64,000 nt of DNA from positions 186,001-250,000 of the forward strand of contig JADNRZ010000017.1 of assembly GCA_015501605.1 (NCBI GenBank). The letters are read 5' to 3'. Below, one piece after another: positions 20,357-30,462 of the stretch (the first letter of the stretch is position 1; every line of letters starts with the position of its first letter). Both the position numbers and the translations under genes were made by a program. The notes under the pieces are model-generated. The model searched no databases. It saw only the letters and a list, made by a program, of their open reading frames with translations, and was not told the origin of the DNA. The stretch is from Panaeolus papilionaceus. Its lineage: Eukaryota > Basidiomycota > Agaricomycetes > Agaricales.

Positions 20357-22420
20357 ATGCCCAATACTCGAAACAAAGATTCTGGTGAAGGTGCTGCTCC
20401 AGCTGGTGTCCCTGGTGACTCGCCCATTGCCAATCGTACTCGTAAACGTGGGTTAACTACATCAGACTCACCCAAAAACAAGAAAAAGAATAAGCAAGAT
20501 GAGAGTGCACCTGGTCCCTCAAAATCAAAGAAAGTGAAAAAGCAACGCAAGTAAGTCATACTTGAATACTATTTCAAGATATAGCCATAATAATTATTCT
20601 TTCAGGACTACAGCAGATAAAAATGCTGAGGTTGATGCTGCGCCAACTCAGGATGCCACTGGGTATGTTACACTATCTTTTCAGAGTTATATAACCTTAA
20701 CTAATATATATTCATAAGTGTTGAAGCTATATTAATTGCCAAAAAGACCTCTATTGCACCTCCTGGCAAAAAGAAGGTTCCAGCTGTTCCAGAGCCCCCA
20801 CCACCACCATCTACTCCTGCTCCTGCTCCTGCTTCTGCTCCTGCTCCTGCTACTCCTGAACGCCAGCGACGTCCTGAATCTGAATCAGCTGAGTCTGAAT
20901 CAGATGCTCAAAGTCCACAGCCTCCTCCTATTGAGGTAAAGAGACTTCTAAAGGCAAAGAAAAGGCAGTCGAGAAAAGCAACAAGGATCAGGAATGGGAG
21001 ATAGTGATGAAGACAAGGACAAGGAGGAAAGTGATAGTTCTCTAACTCTCTGCTTGATGATGGCTATCGATGGCTATGGCTATGGCGATTATTATGATGA
21101 TGATGATGACATTGAGATGTTTGACGAAAAGAGTGATGATGACATCAGATGGTTGACGAAAGGAGTGACGTGATAGTGAAGCCAAAGCAGAAGAAGAGGA
21201 GGATGAGGATGAGGATGAGGACGAGATTAAACTTGTTTCAAGTCAAGTGAATAGCAAGTTGAACCTTGATGATGAAGGTATTTTCTTTCTTATATTTCAA
21301 TTAAACTATTTACTTATAAAATTCTGTCTAGTTCCTGCATATGGCTCTTCTCGTGCAACAGGAGGTCATATTGGTGGCAAAGCTAAAGGCAATGCACCTA
21401 ATATGGCTGATCTTGATGCTATGGATGATGAACCAGCATCCAAGGAAACATCAGCAATGGTGAATCTGTATTTACATTCAGATCATCATTTTGTACCTTC
21501 CGACACAGGGGATGTGCCTCCTATTATCTTCATTTGTCCTGCCAATATTTCACTGGCTGATCTTGTGAAGCTTATCTTGAAAGAACATATCCCCAATATA
21601 AACGTGAGTTATTTTCTCTTCTATCTATTCCTCTGTCCTGTACTAATATTTATTTCATAGAACACAATCCTGCTGTTCATGTGTGGACCAAGATTGGAAA
21701 GAAGCCCCGCTGGATGTCTTGTGGTGTTGTGCAACAGTTTAAAGCACCACCTATAGGAGAATATTGGTCACATGATGATGATAGTGGCCTTATTAGTACT
21801 CATATTCTTTTTGTCTGTGAACCTTACCTTTCACGTGTGTTTCATTACTTACTATCTCTGTAGATCAAACCCGATAATCTGAGTACTGTTGCTTCTTCTG
21901 TTAACTTTGCTGCAACTACTTCATCTGCTGCTCAATCATCTGCTGCTCAATCATCTGCTGCTCAATCCGAAAACTCTACTGCTCCAGGAAGACCTTCTTC
22001 TCAAGAAATTATTCGTCTTCTAGGCCTTGATCCCCAATTGGCTCAACGCATGCGAGTTAAAGCTGCTCAAATTGGACTCACCTACAAACGCTACATGCAC
22101 TACTTGGAAGGAGAGAGGAAACTCAATGCTCTTAAAGTTGCTGAACCAGAGGGCCCAGCCAAATTCATCCACAACACAGACCTGCAGCAACTCTTTGTAG
22201 GACATGGTCGATACTCTCAGTGGAAGTTCCTGGACCATGTCAAGCTCTATCCTGATCTCCATGAGTGGATGATGGCTCCACAACCGACAAAGGATCAAGA
22301 GAAGGCTGCTTGGGGTCATCTCAAACCCAGTTTTGACAGTGTCCTTCAAATATACTTTGATGACGATCTCATCACCAGCATCAAGAACCCCAGGATTATT
22401 ACCAAAGGGTTACAGAAATA
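20357..22420 (+). pseudogene. KDZ-element accessory gene, probably frame-disrupted
   Basis: Plausible exons are 20357-20550, 20606-20662, about 20719-20935, an acidic part to 21278, 21332-21603, about 21663-21831 and 21865-22420. The N-terminus is Lys/Arg-rich with PSKSKKVKKQRK (nuclear-signal-like), then Pro/Ala and Asp/Glu-rich linkers. A globular part includes GGHIGGKAKG, HVWTKIGKKPRWMSCGVVQQ and RMRVKAAQIGLTYKRYMHYL. It ends near a Lys/Glu tract at 22470-22560. I do not recognise the fold. At least two joins (near 21175 and 21662) fail to keep frame with the conserved-looking sequence, so it is either decayed or spliced in a way I could not see. It directly precedes the transposase on the same strand and may be an accessory DNA-binding protein of the transposon; that is inference. 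Confidence 0.45.
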
Positions 22421-22677
22421 GGAAAACCTTGAAACTTCAACAAGCAGAACAACAGTTAGCAGGAGAAGCCAGAAGAAGTTGAGAAAGAAGGAGAAGGAGA
22501 AGGAGAAGGAGAAGGAGAAGAAGAAGAAGAAAGCAGGCGAATCATCCAAGAAGAAAGTGTAAGTTGTAGTATGAGTTGTAGTATGGACTTGAATTGAATA
22601 AACATCATATTGTATAGTGCTTTTACATGGAAAACTCTTGAGTTTTTCCTTGGCTACATCCTCCTTCTTATCGTCAG

Positions 22678-24847
22678 ATGGCAACATGGATCTCATACTT
22701 TCCTTCATTATCTGTGGTTCTATCAATTCTCTATATGGTTTCTCCTGCTTATGCAGTCTCTACCCAAGATTTTCCACATATTACATTTGCTGCCTTTAGC
22801 AAACTTATACTGGAAACCTTCAATGCCGACACCAAGCTGGACACAGTTTTGATCATACTTTCAGCATTCTTGAAAACCCTGAAATCTTTAACCACCATGG
22901 CCGAACAAAATACTACAAACATAAAAGCAGCATACAACAAGCCATAACAGTTGGATTTCTGGATTTTCTGAAATATTGCTGGGAAGATTGCCTGGAGGGG
23001 TGAAGGATGTCTTTGGGAATGATGCTTCATTCGACAGGATAGGAACATCAGCCATGATAATTGCAGTTGACAAGGTTGCAACTACTCTTGGATATCAATC
23101 ATATACTTCAGATGGAAAAAAGTTGCGTACACTCAAGCCAGTCAACTTGCAAAAACTACAGCCCATCCATATGATTGTTCCCAAGCCATCTGAATGTCAA
23201 ACAGAAACTTGTGAACCTTATGCAATCAAAAGGCATACCATAAGTCGTGATATACCACAAGTGACACTCTTGAAAGGATCAGAAGTGGTCAAATATGCAT
23301 ATGTCTTACAAGGCAAATGTGCTCACTGTGATACTATATATGCTGCAGATCGAGAAACCTTTGGATTTGATGCCCAAGGAAACAAGACTCCAAAATATCG
23401 AACATATCTTAATTCTGCTCGTTATTTAAAGCTTGGCAAGTCCATGTGGTGTGATCGAATTTACTCCAATGCAGTCATTATGGGAGTCTATTCTTTCCAT
23501 GCCTCTGCTGCAGCTTATACACAGTTCTGGAATCTTGCTTTTCCTGCATCTGGTTTTAAACTGGACCGTCGACATATATGGCAAGCCTTTATCCAAGAAT
23601 CAATCCGTTCAATTGCAAAGGACTCTGGCAAAAATATTACAATGCCTGATAACCTTCCAATTGAATCTGTGACAGAGAATGCCTTCAGAATTCTTGGAGA
23701 TAGAGGAAAGATCAAACCTGCCAAGACACATTCATGTTCCCAGTGCACTCATCCATACAAAAGTACTGCTGATGTGCTTCCTGTGCATGCTGGTAATGAG
23801 CATGATGTTGTAGAGGCAACAGTTGGAGCCAATGCAACAGTCACTGTTGATAACCCTGAATCATCAGATTACAATCCAGTGCGCATGGTTGTGGTAGATG
23901 GCATTGTTACAGGCCCAACCCACTGTGCTATTCCTGGCTGTACAAGTCCTCTTGCAAACCATCGTGGAGAATCATTTTGTACAACTCATCGTGATGAGTG
24001 GGGAAATAGATGCCGTGTTGTCAACTGTGAAAACAATGTTGTTCCCAAAACACGTGCCTGTCCTGAGCATCAATCACTGTGGAAAAAGCATCAGTTTCAA
24101 CATAGCAAGACCTACTTGTCAGGGCTACGTCGTGCACTACAGAGACCTGCTGAACGAGAAGCATGGCAGGGGGAGCTTACAACTCAAAATCAACATGAGC
24201 ATGATGAAGAACAGGATGATGCTGATACAAGAAAGCACTACTTTGGCTCCAGTCGCTTTTATTGTGTTGAAACATTATGTGCACCATGTGGTACTGTCAT
24301 TGCATGGACACTATTTTCAAAGGCAGAGTCTCCCACACAGATTCTTGAGTTTCTATCAGATGTTTATCCAACAGCTGAAGAGAAACCAGACTTTGTATGT
24401 ATTGACAAAGCCTGTATGGTTCTGCGCACAGCTGTAAGAAGTGGGCGCTGGGAAGAATGGGAGGATACAACTCGATTTGTTGTGGACTCATATCACTACA
24501 TCAACCACAAGGCAACTGATCAGCTTTGTCGCACATACTGCAATCCAGGACCTGCAGATGGATCACAGCCCAACTTAGTAGTTGTGGGATACAATGCAGA
24601 TAATGAGCCTTATCTTATGCGCGCATTCAATACTCAAGCTTGTGAGCAATTGAATGCATGGTTAGGAGGCTTTGATTCTATTTTGAAACGTCTAAAGCTT
24701 GGCAACTTCCAATGGTTTTTACATGTGATGTTGTACTATCATTCTAAATTTGTTATCAAGAAGAAAGTTGATGGAGAAGGGGTTCATAATCCAACAGCAG
24801 CAGCTGCAGAAGAGGGCAATGATGATACTATAGATAACACTGATTAA
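22678..24847 (+). CDS. KDZ-family transposase with CxC5/CxC6 cysteine clusters
   Basis: The N-terminal part (MATWISYFPSLSVV, hydrophobic) runs 22678-22944. A single-base frame change near 22942 is needed to join it to the main frame (22946-24847); no intron fits. Numbering the main frame from 22976, Cys74/Cys79 and Cys115/Cys118 with KRHTISRDIPQV form the CxC5-like cluster. Cys254/257 form a further pair, and Cys317/322/335, His338 and Cys346/351/362, His365 form the CxC6-like zinc cluster. The catalytic region shows VCIDKAC (Asp477), FVVDSYHYINH (Asp504) and NTQACEQLNAWLGGF (Glu557), consistent with the KDZ D-D-E triad and its D-x-x-H-x-x-N-H signature. Role: nuclear cut-and-paste transposase of the surrounding element. 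The frameshift may make this copy inactive, or may be a sequence error. Confidence 0.85.
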
Positions 24848-24949
24848 CACAACATACACTTGTAGTTTTAAGTATATACAACATAGCTGAATCAAATGTT
24901 AGCACTAGCTGTGATATAAATTGATTTAAATATGAGAGTTGACTGAGTG

Positions 24950-26270
24950 TTTGAATGTTAGTTGACATTCAGTTGACATTCGATTGACATTCGATTGACA
25001 TTCGATTGACATTCGGTTGACATTCGATTGACAAAACACCTCAAGGTAGCTATTTTCCAAAAAAAACATGGTTTTCAAGAAAAGTCGATCGACAGTCGAC
25101 CGAATGTCGGACAGTCGATCGACAGTCGATCGAATCACCTGGGCCAGTGTGAAGTACTGCACCTGGGGGAGATCCAAAGAGAAAGAGGTAAAGGATCAAA
25201 CCCAGGTGAAACAGCTATTTAAGTGATGAGCTGGCATTGGCATCAGCCTTGATGCCAAACAATGCCTTTGGGAATAAACCAGTACTTTGCACTGGCCCAG
25301 ATGTTCCGATCAACAGTCGATCGACTGTCTGACATTCGGTTGACAGTCGATCGACTTTCGATTGACTTTTGCAAAAAGTGTTTTTGTGTGAAAAACAGCT
25401 GTTTGGGGTAGATTGTGTACTGTGAGAAGATGTGACAATCTCATGTCACACATTGCATTATTCTATTTTATCATGTGTGAAACCCTTATGATCTTTTTTT
25501 ATGATGTTTGTGACAATGTTTGTGACAGTCTACATGTATTGTCACATGTCACATAAATATGAAACTGTATAACATAGCTGTGACACCAGGATTACAAGTG
25601 AATTGTTTGTATGTATGTAGATGTGACCAACTCTACTTTGTCACATGTCACATGTCACATAGTCTTTCGTGACAGATAGCATTGAGTAGTCACAGTAAAT
25701 TAGCAGGCTATCTCAGCTTAGATCTATTTTTGATTGTGACATGTGACATATAATATGTCACAGATCTAGCTGACTCAGCATGTAATATAGTAGTATAGAT
25801 AAAATATGTGTCTACATGTATACCTGTAGACATGACCTAACATGATTGTCACATGTCACATAGTCTTATGTAACAGATAGTATCTAGTCTATATTGCCTT
25901 AGATCAGATTTTTAAAAACTGTGACATATATACATGTCACAGATTGAGCTAAATTAGGAAATACCCACAACAGGGTTTCTTGAAAACCTAAGTTGACTGA
26001 CAGTCGATTGACAATGTCGGTCAATGTTTGATCGACTGACCAACAGTCAGTCGAACATCTGATGTAAAAAGTCAATGGTCGGTCCAATTTTGGCAGGGAA
26101 ACTGGCAGTGGACCAACAGTCAATCGGAAGTCGGTTGGAAGTCGGTTGACAGTCGATCCCATCAGTGTGACAATCTACCCTGAAAGTCACATTTATGTAA
26201 AATTACCAGACCAACACTTGACCGACTGTCGGTTGACAGTCAGACAGTCGATTGGAAGTCGATCGGAACA
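24950..26270 (-). repeat. Right subterminal repeat clusters
   Basis: Three blocks carry the same motif family as the left end: 24960-25030 (ATTCGATTGACATTCGATTG), 25083-25135 and 25305-25370 (CAGTCGATCGACTGTC type), and 25990-26265 (GTCGATTGAC, GTCGGTTGAC). Copies here are more diverged than on the left. Confidence 0.7.
25420..25960. repeat. Degenerate repeat with TGTGACATGTCACA palindromes
   Basis: TGTCACATGTCACATA and its complement recur at about 25540, 25645, 25737 and 25848. Two imperfect units of roughly 200 nt can be followed (25595-25800 and 25800-25960), each with GACATGTGACATA-like palindromes and a TTAGATC block. No gene is seen between 24848 and 26724. Confidence 0.7.
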
Positions 26271-26509
26271 CCTGGGCAACAGCAAAGTCCTCGAATAAAC
26301 AAAGGGAAACACAAAGGAATGACTATGTAAAAGTGGAAACAAGTGAATAACAAATGAGTGACAACTAAAGGAGAGTGTAATATAATATATATGAGTCCAT
26401 GGTATGTCCAGATAATGAAATAGAGCAAAGGGAAATAGGGGAAAGGAGAGACAAGAGAGACAAGAATAGGGAAAGGAATAGGAGGTAGCAGGAGATCCCC
26501 TGACAGTAG

Positions 26510-26641
26510 GGTTATCCCAGTTGCGAGCAAGAGGTCTTTTTTAGCTTTCACCCTACCCCCTAATCTCCTCCATTGTCGCCACCAGGTTATCCCAGCTGCG
26601 ATAATCCACAATCTTTCACGATCAGGTTATCCCAGTCGCGC
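26510..26641 (+). promoter_or_regulatory. Three copies of GGTTATCCCAGYYGCGA upstream of the 902-aa gene
   Basis: Copies lie at 26510-26526, 26585-26601 and 26625-26641, all in the same orientation, 84-215 bp before the ATG at 26725. A fourth copy is at 16926-16942, outside the left end of the KDZ element. They could be transcription-factor sites or remnants of a dispersed repeat. Confidence 0.45.
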
Positions 26642-26724
26642 TTGAATCGCAATCTCAACAGTGTGCCACTCCACGAAAGGCTGCTACTTTCCCATTCCAA
26701 TATTTCTCTTTCCCTATCCCAGGC

Positions 26725-29484
26725 ATGACCTCAAAGGGCAGCACCTCCAACATCCCCCCTGCTCCCGCTCCATGGGAACCTGAACTTTTTTATCAATACA
26801 CACTGGAACAGCTAGCAAAATTCCGTATCAGAAAGCTCGAAGACGCGACAGCTGATGCCACTGTTGACAAGAACAGCAGAAGGGTCATCAAGCTTCAAGA
26901 TGGCGAAATATTCTATTCCCCCAATTGCACTCGTGATTTAAAGGAGGCAGAATTCGTTGCTACACCCATGAATCGGGACCCATTAACTGCCAAAATAACA
27001 GAGTTTCTCAAGCCGCATTGGTGGGCTGGGCCAGATGCTACCTATCTTGCATTTTTCCCCCTCTATTTCAATACTATGATGCCTCCCCTCGACATGTTGA
27101 ACTCTGACCCACCTGTATGTCACAACCGCGCCAAAGACTTATTTTTCGTAGATGCCAAAGCCGTTTTGCAGGCGAATACTCTCCAGGCGCAGCTCATCAA
27201 AGCTATCAACAAAATTGGTGGCTACTGCAAAGTACCCCAGCAGTCCCGTCTCGCCGAGTCTGTCCTCTGCTGTGCAGGTGATTTCATCTCCCGCAGGGCT
27301 GCTCAGAAGGCCTATGAGCAGACCAGGGATTGGTTCACCATGTTGTCTGGCTTATTGTCCTTCAACATCGCGGTTGCATCTCTAGTAACGAGAGATGCAC
27401 GACACAAGGACGATACATTGCCTGGCTGGTGGAAATACCTTGAGAAAAATGACCTACATATGCAGGACTTTATCTCTGGCATTCACAGCTCTGACTTAGG
27501 CTGTTTTGACAGCGATAACCGTGTTGGGATCATTCTCAATCTCCTCAACTCCCCCAACAACCAACCATCCCCCGATTTTTTCTGTTTCTACAACATTCCT
27601 CTGTGGTATCCCTGGGGGACAGCCGAGATGGCTCAATCGCTCAAGGATGACAATCTACGATGCTGGGCTCCCCCCGTTGAGCAGCTCCAGGCTGTCGCCA
27701 CCTTTTTCGTTTACAACCCGGATCTAAATGAAGATGAGCCCTGGAAAACGTGGTTCGCAACCTGTAAAGAAGTATGTGCCAATCGCTTAAAGACTGAGAT
27801 GCAAGCACAGAGAATAAAGCAGGAGAACAGGGAGCATGTTCCTCCAACGACTAAAGTTAAAGTGTTCATCTGGCGCCATGTCAACAATGTTGTCCAACGT
27901 TTTCCTGCAGGAGAAGATGACGACCTACGTGCCTATGGGAAGCATCAAAAGGTCTACAATTCCATTGCGAATGAATGGGATTGCTTGACACTTTTTGGTG
28001 ATCTTGAGCCAGAGGAAGAACGCTGGTTGAGGGACAGCGATGTTCTCATCCCTGATCAGCAGCTGCGACGAGGTGCGCCTGACCTAGCTGCTGGCCTTGC
28101 CGATCTACAGCAGGAGATGGAGGAAGAAGTGGAGCCATATCTCCCAGTGCCTGATGCTGAACTGCCAGCCGGTCCAGCCACAGGACATGGCGAAGAGGGT
28201 GGAATTGTTGAGGAGCGTGGTGAAAACAATGAGACGGCTAATCTTCATCAGGATATTCATGCAGAATACGACTGGGAAGCCTATGGGCTCATTGACCTTC
28301 TCAACAAATATTTTGGCTTCCGTCCACCTGCCATGCTTCCATCATCTCTCAAGCCTCCGACTGACATTCCGCCAAGGATGTTGAAGGATGTCGGCACCAT
28401 GAATAATCTCAATGTCTTTGGTTCCCCCATTGCAACACTGGCAATCAAATTTTGGCAATCAGTGTCAAGTTCTCAGCCATCCAGTGTTGAATCTCAGTAT
28501 TGGGATTTGTCCTCTAACAATACCAGCCTCTCAACGTGCTCTTGCATTCAGCTCTTTGCTTGGTACCCCATTCCAAGAACAGTTCGACCTCCAACTGAGA
28601 AAAGGCCAGTCAAGGCCCCTGTAACTGATGGAAAGCCCCCAAAGAAGAAATTCAAAGCAAACCCTGGCCCTCCACTGCAACAGGAGCCACAGCCGATTGT
28701 ATGGATCTTGGATTATGGGGCCCAAAGCACAACCACTTGGAAAATTGGCATCTTCAGCATTGTCACCATGCTTATGATTTGTCGCATGGCAGATGACCTC
28801 AGGGAAGTGGACATTCTCCAGGAGCTCATCAACCAAGGCATCTGCTGCCAGACGCTCATGGCATGTCAGCACATTGCACCATCGCCTCCTCTTCCCATCA
28901 TTGCCCCACCCATTCGTTCTGGACCCTACGTTTTCCAGTCCGGAGATTGGTTGACATACAAGGCACAAGCTCAAGCACTGCTCCAGAACCCCTGCATTGC
29001 TTGTGCTGCTCTTCTTGCTGGGGGTATTCTATGGAGGGTAGCCCTTCTGTTCAAAGCCAGTGTCGCTCATGCTGTGCATGGACAAACCTCTGCGTCACAA
29101 GCTTTCACCTACCCGTCTGGTCACTATTTTGATGGTTTGCACCCTCAAGAGGCTGAGGTGCTCTGTGGTTTGTATCTGCATTACAGTATGTTTTTATTAT
29201 TAATCTCTTTGTATAGCTACTAATAAATTTCTACAGCACAATCTCCTCATCCAGACAAGATCTCTGTGTTCCTGCTGCCAGATACATGGAAACACAACGT
29301 ACTGGTGCCCTTCTGGACCCCTGAGCATGAGACAATGTTCCAGAGTTGGCTAGATGAGATTGAGAACGGTGGGCAGCCAAAGGCTCAAGTGGATTGGGTC
29401 TTGAAAATCTGTCCTTCTTCCATAGTTCGCCATGCGTATAGGAACCTAATTAAGCAATCAGAGGAGTTTGTCAAGGCATATTAA
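26725..29484 (+). CDS. Uncharacterised 902-aa fungal protein
   Basis: Exon 1 is 26725-29185 and exon 2 is 29237-29484 (intron GTATGT...CTACAG, 51 nt), giving 902 codons in frame. The ATG is the first in the long open frame. I do not recognise a named domain. Visible features are an N-terminal Pro-rich start, a central block VGIILNLLNSP...FFCFYNIPLWYPWG that resembles in pattern the VGVF...LPMWYLRP block of the broken gene at 1768-3868, a highly acidic linker (about residues 435-500), a basic stretch (PPKKKFKANPG, possible nuclear signal), and a C-terminal part with HYFDGLHPQEAEVLCGLYLHY. The two genes may belong to one divergent Agaricomycete superfamily. It is not transposase-like, though it abuts the KDZ element; codon content looks like a normal expressed gene. 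Confidence 0.75.
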
Positions 29485-29494
29485 GTTGTTGTGC

Positions 29495-29536
29495 GCTGAG
29501 CATCTCACTGCTGCAATGAGCAGCGAGACGCTCAGC
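29495..29536 (-). other. 18-bp stem hairpin just after the stop codon
   Basis: GCTGAGCATCTCACTGCT and AGCAGCGAGACGCTCAGC are separated by 6 nt. On the plus-strand RNA there are two A-C mismatches. On the minus-strand RNA both become G-U pairs, so all 18 positions pair. It begins 11 nt after the stop of the 902-aa gene. Confidence 0.6.
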
Positions 29537-30462
29537 ATGCGACCACTTTCTGCACTCTGAAATGTTTATCTCTCTGTCATTTTTTTCCGTGTCGGAATGT
29601 TTTTGAGGAACTTGATCTTTTTGTAGCACAGAAAGGGGATTTATAATGTTTTTGTGTTTTTGGTCTGAATATGTCACCTTTTTCTGTGCACTTTATTGTC
29701 TGTATATAGTTTACCTGTTTCGTCGCTTTTTGTACTGCATCAGTTTTGTGAAAATGTTATCTTTTTTTGTCTCTTATGTACCATATCTGTTTCAACTTTT
29801 CGTCTAAATATTTGGAGTTTAAATTATTCAACTGTCCTTATTGTTTCTAGCCCACATCAATGCATGAAAAAGACCTCCTTTCTGAGATATGGAAAGATTA
29901 GGAAAAGAACAACCTTATTCAGTCTGTTTTTCTCTTAAAAAGGTTGACAATCTGTCTGCTTTATGATGACCAGATTGTCCATTTGTGAATATTGATCTTT
30001 TTAAAAGACTTTTTATTGAGCTAGAAAGTGGCTACCCGCGGGAGTGTAGACTGAGACTCAGAGATAAAATATCAAGTAGTACGTGACCCTAACACAACAG
30101 CAAACGCCGGTAGAATCAGACGAAAAGCTTGGCGAAAATAACCTATGTTAGAAGGCCGAAGCCTAAAGGCCTCGGAATGTGGAATAGGTGAATCCGGATT
30201 GGTCAGCACGCGTCCCAGCCAAAAGGCAGTACTGGCATTCCTTGGAAGTCGGTGTAAAGGACTGAGACACTTCATCGAAAGAAAAATGAAGGGAGTAAAG
30301 AACCTTATCCTCCATTGGCTAGCGGGGCAAATATGTGCGATTTGGGTGAAGGCTATTTCGTAGTCCGAGCGATTATGCGCTACACCACGCCACTAGTTGT
30401 AATAAAAGGATTGTCACTCAACCACGAATGAACATCACTGCTGCATGTCCTCCTGATCTACC
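29537..30462. other. Intergenic, AT-rich
   Basis: T-rich first part, probably the 3' end region of the convergent genes. No supported gene. A tRNA-like A-box on the minus strand near 30390 lacks a B-box. Confidence 0.5.

Larger units (their letters stand above)
17047..26293 (+). mobile_element. KDZ (Zisupton-like) DNA transposon, boundaries tentative
   Basis: A 23-nt perfect inverted repeat bounds the region: a sequence starting CGAGGACTTTGCTG at 17047-17069 and its complement at 26271-26293. Immediately inside are clusters of GTCGATCGAC/TTCCGATCGAC repeats, and a KDZ transposase gene lies at 22678-24847. A second, diverged pair of ends facing away from each other occurs at about 25138-25161 and 25272-25292, so the transposon may instead end near 25161 with a short related element at 25270-26293. 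No clear target duplication was found at either choice. Confidence 0.65.

Noticed and set aside
20357..24847. TET/JBP dioxygenase cargo expected in some KDZ elements
   Set aside because: No HxD...H iron-binding pattern with TET/JBP context was found on either strand within the element.
30360..30410. tRNA-like A-box on the minus strand (TGGTGTAGCGC)
   Set aside because: No B-box (GGTTCGANTCC) follows at the right distance and no cloverleaf can be drawn, so neither a tRNA nor a tRNA-derived SINE is supported.
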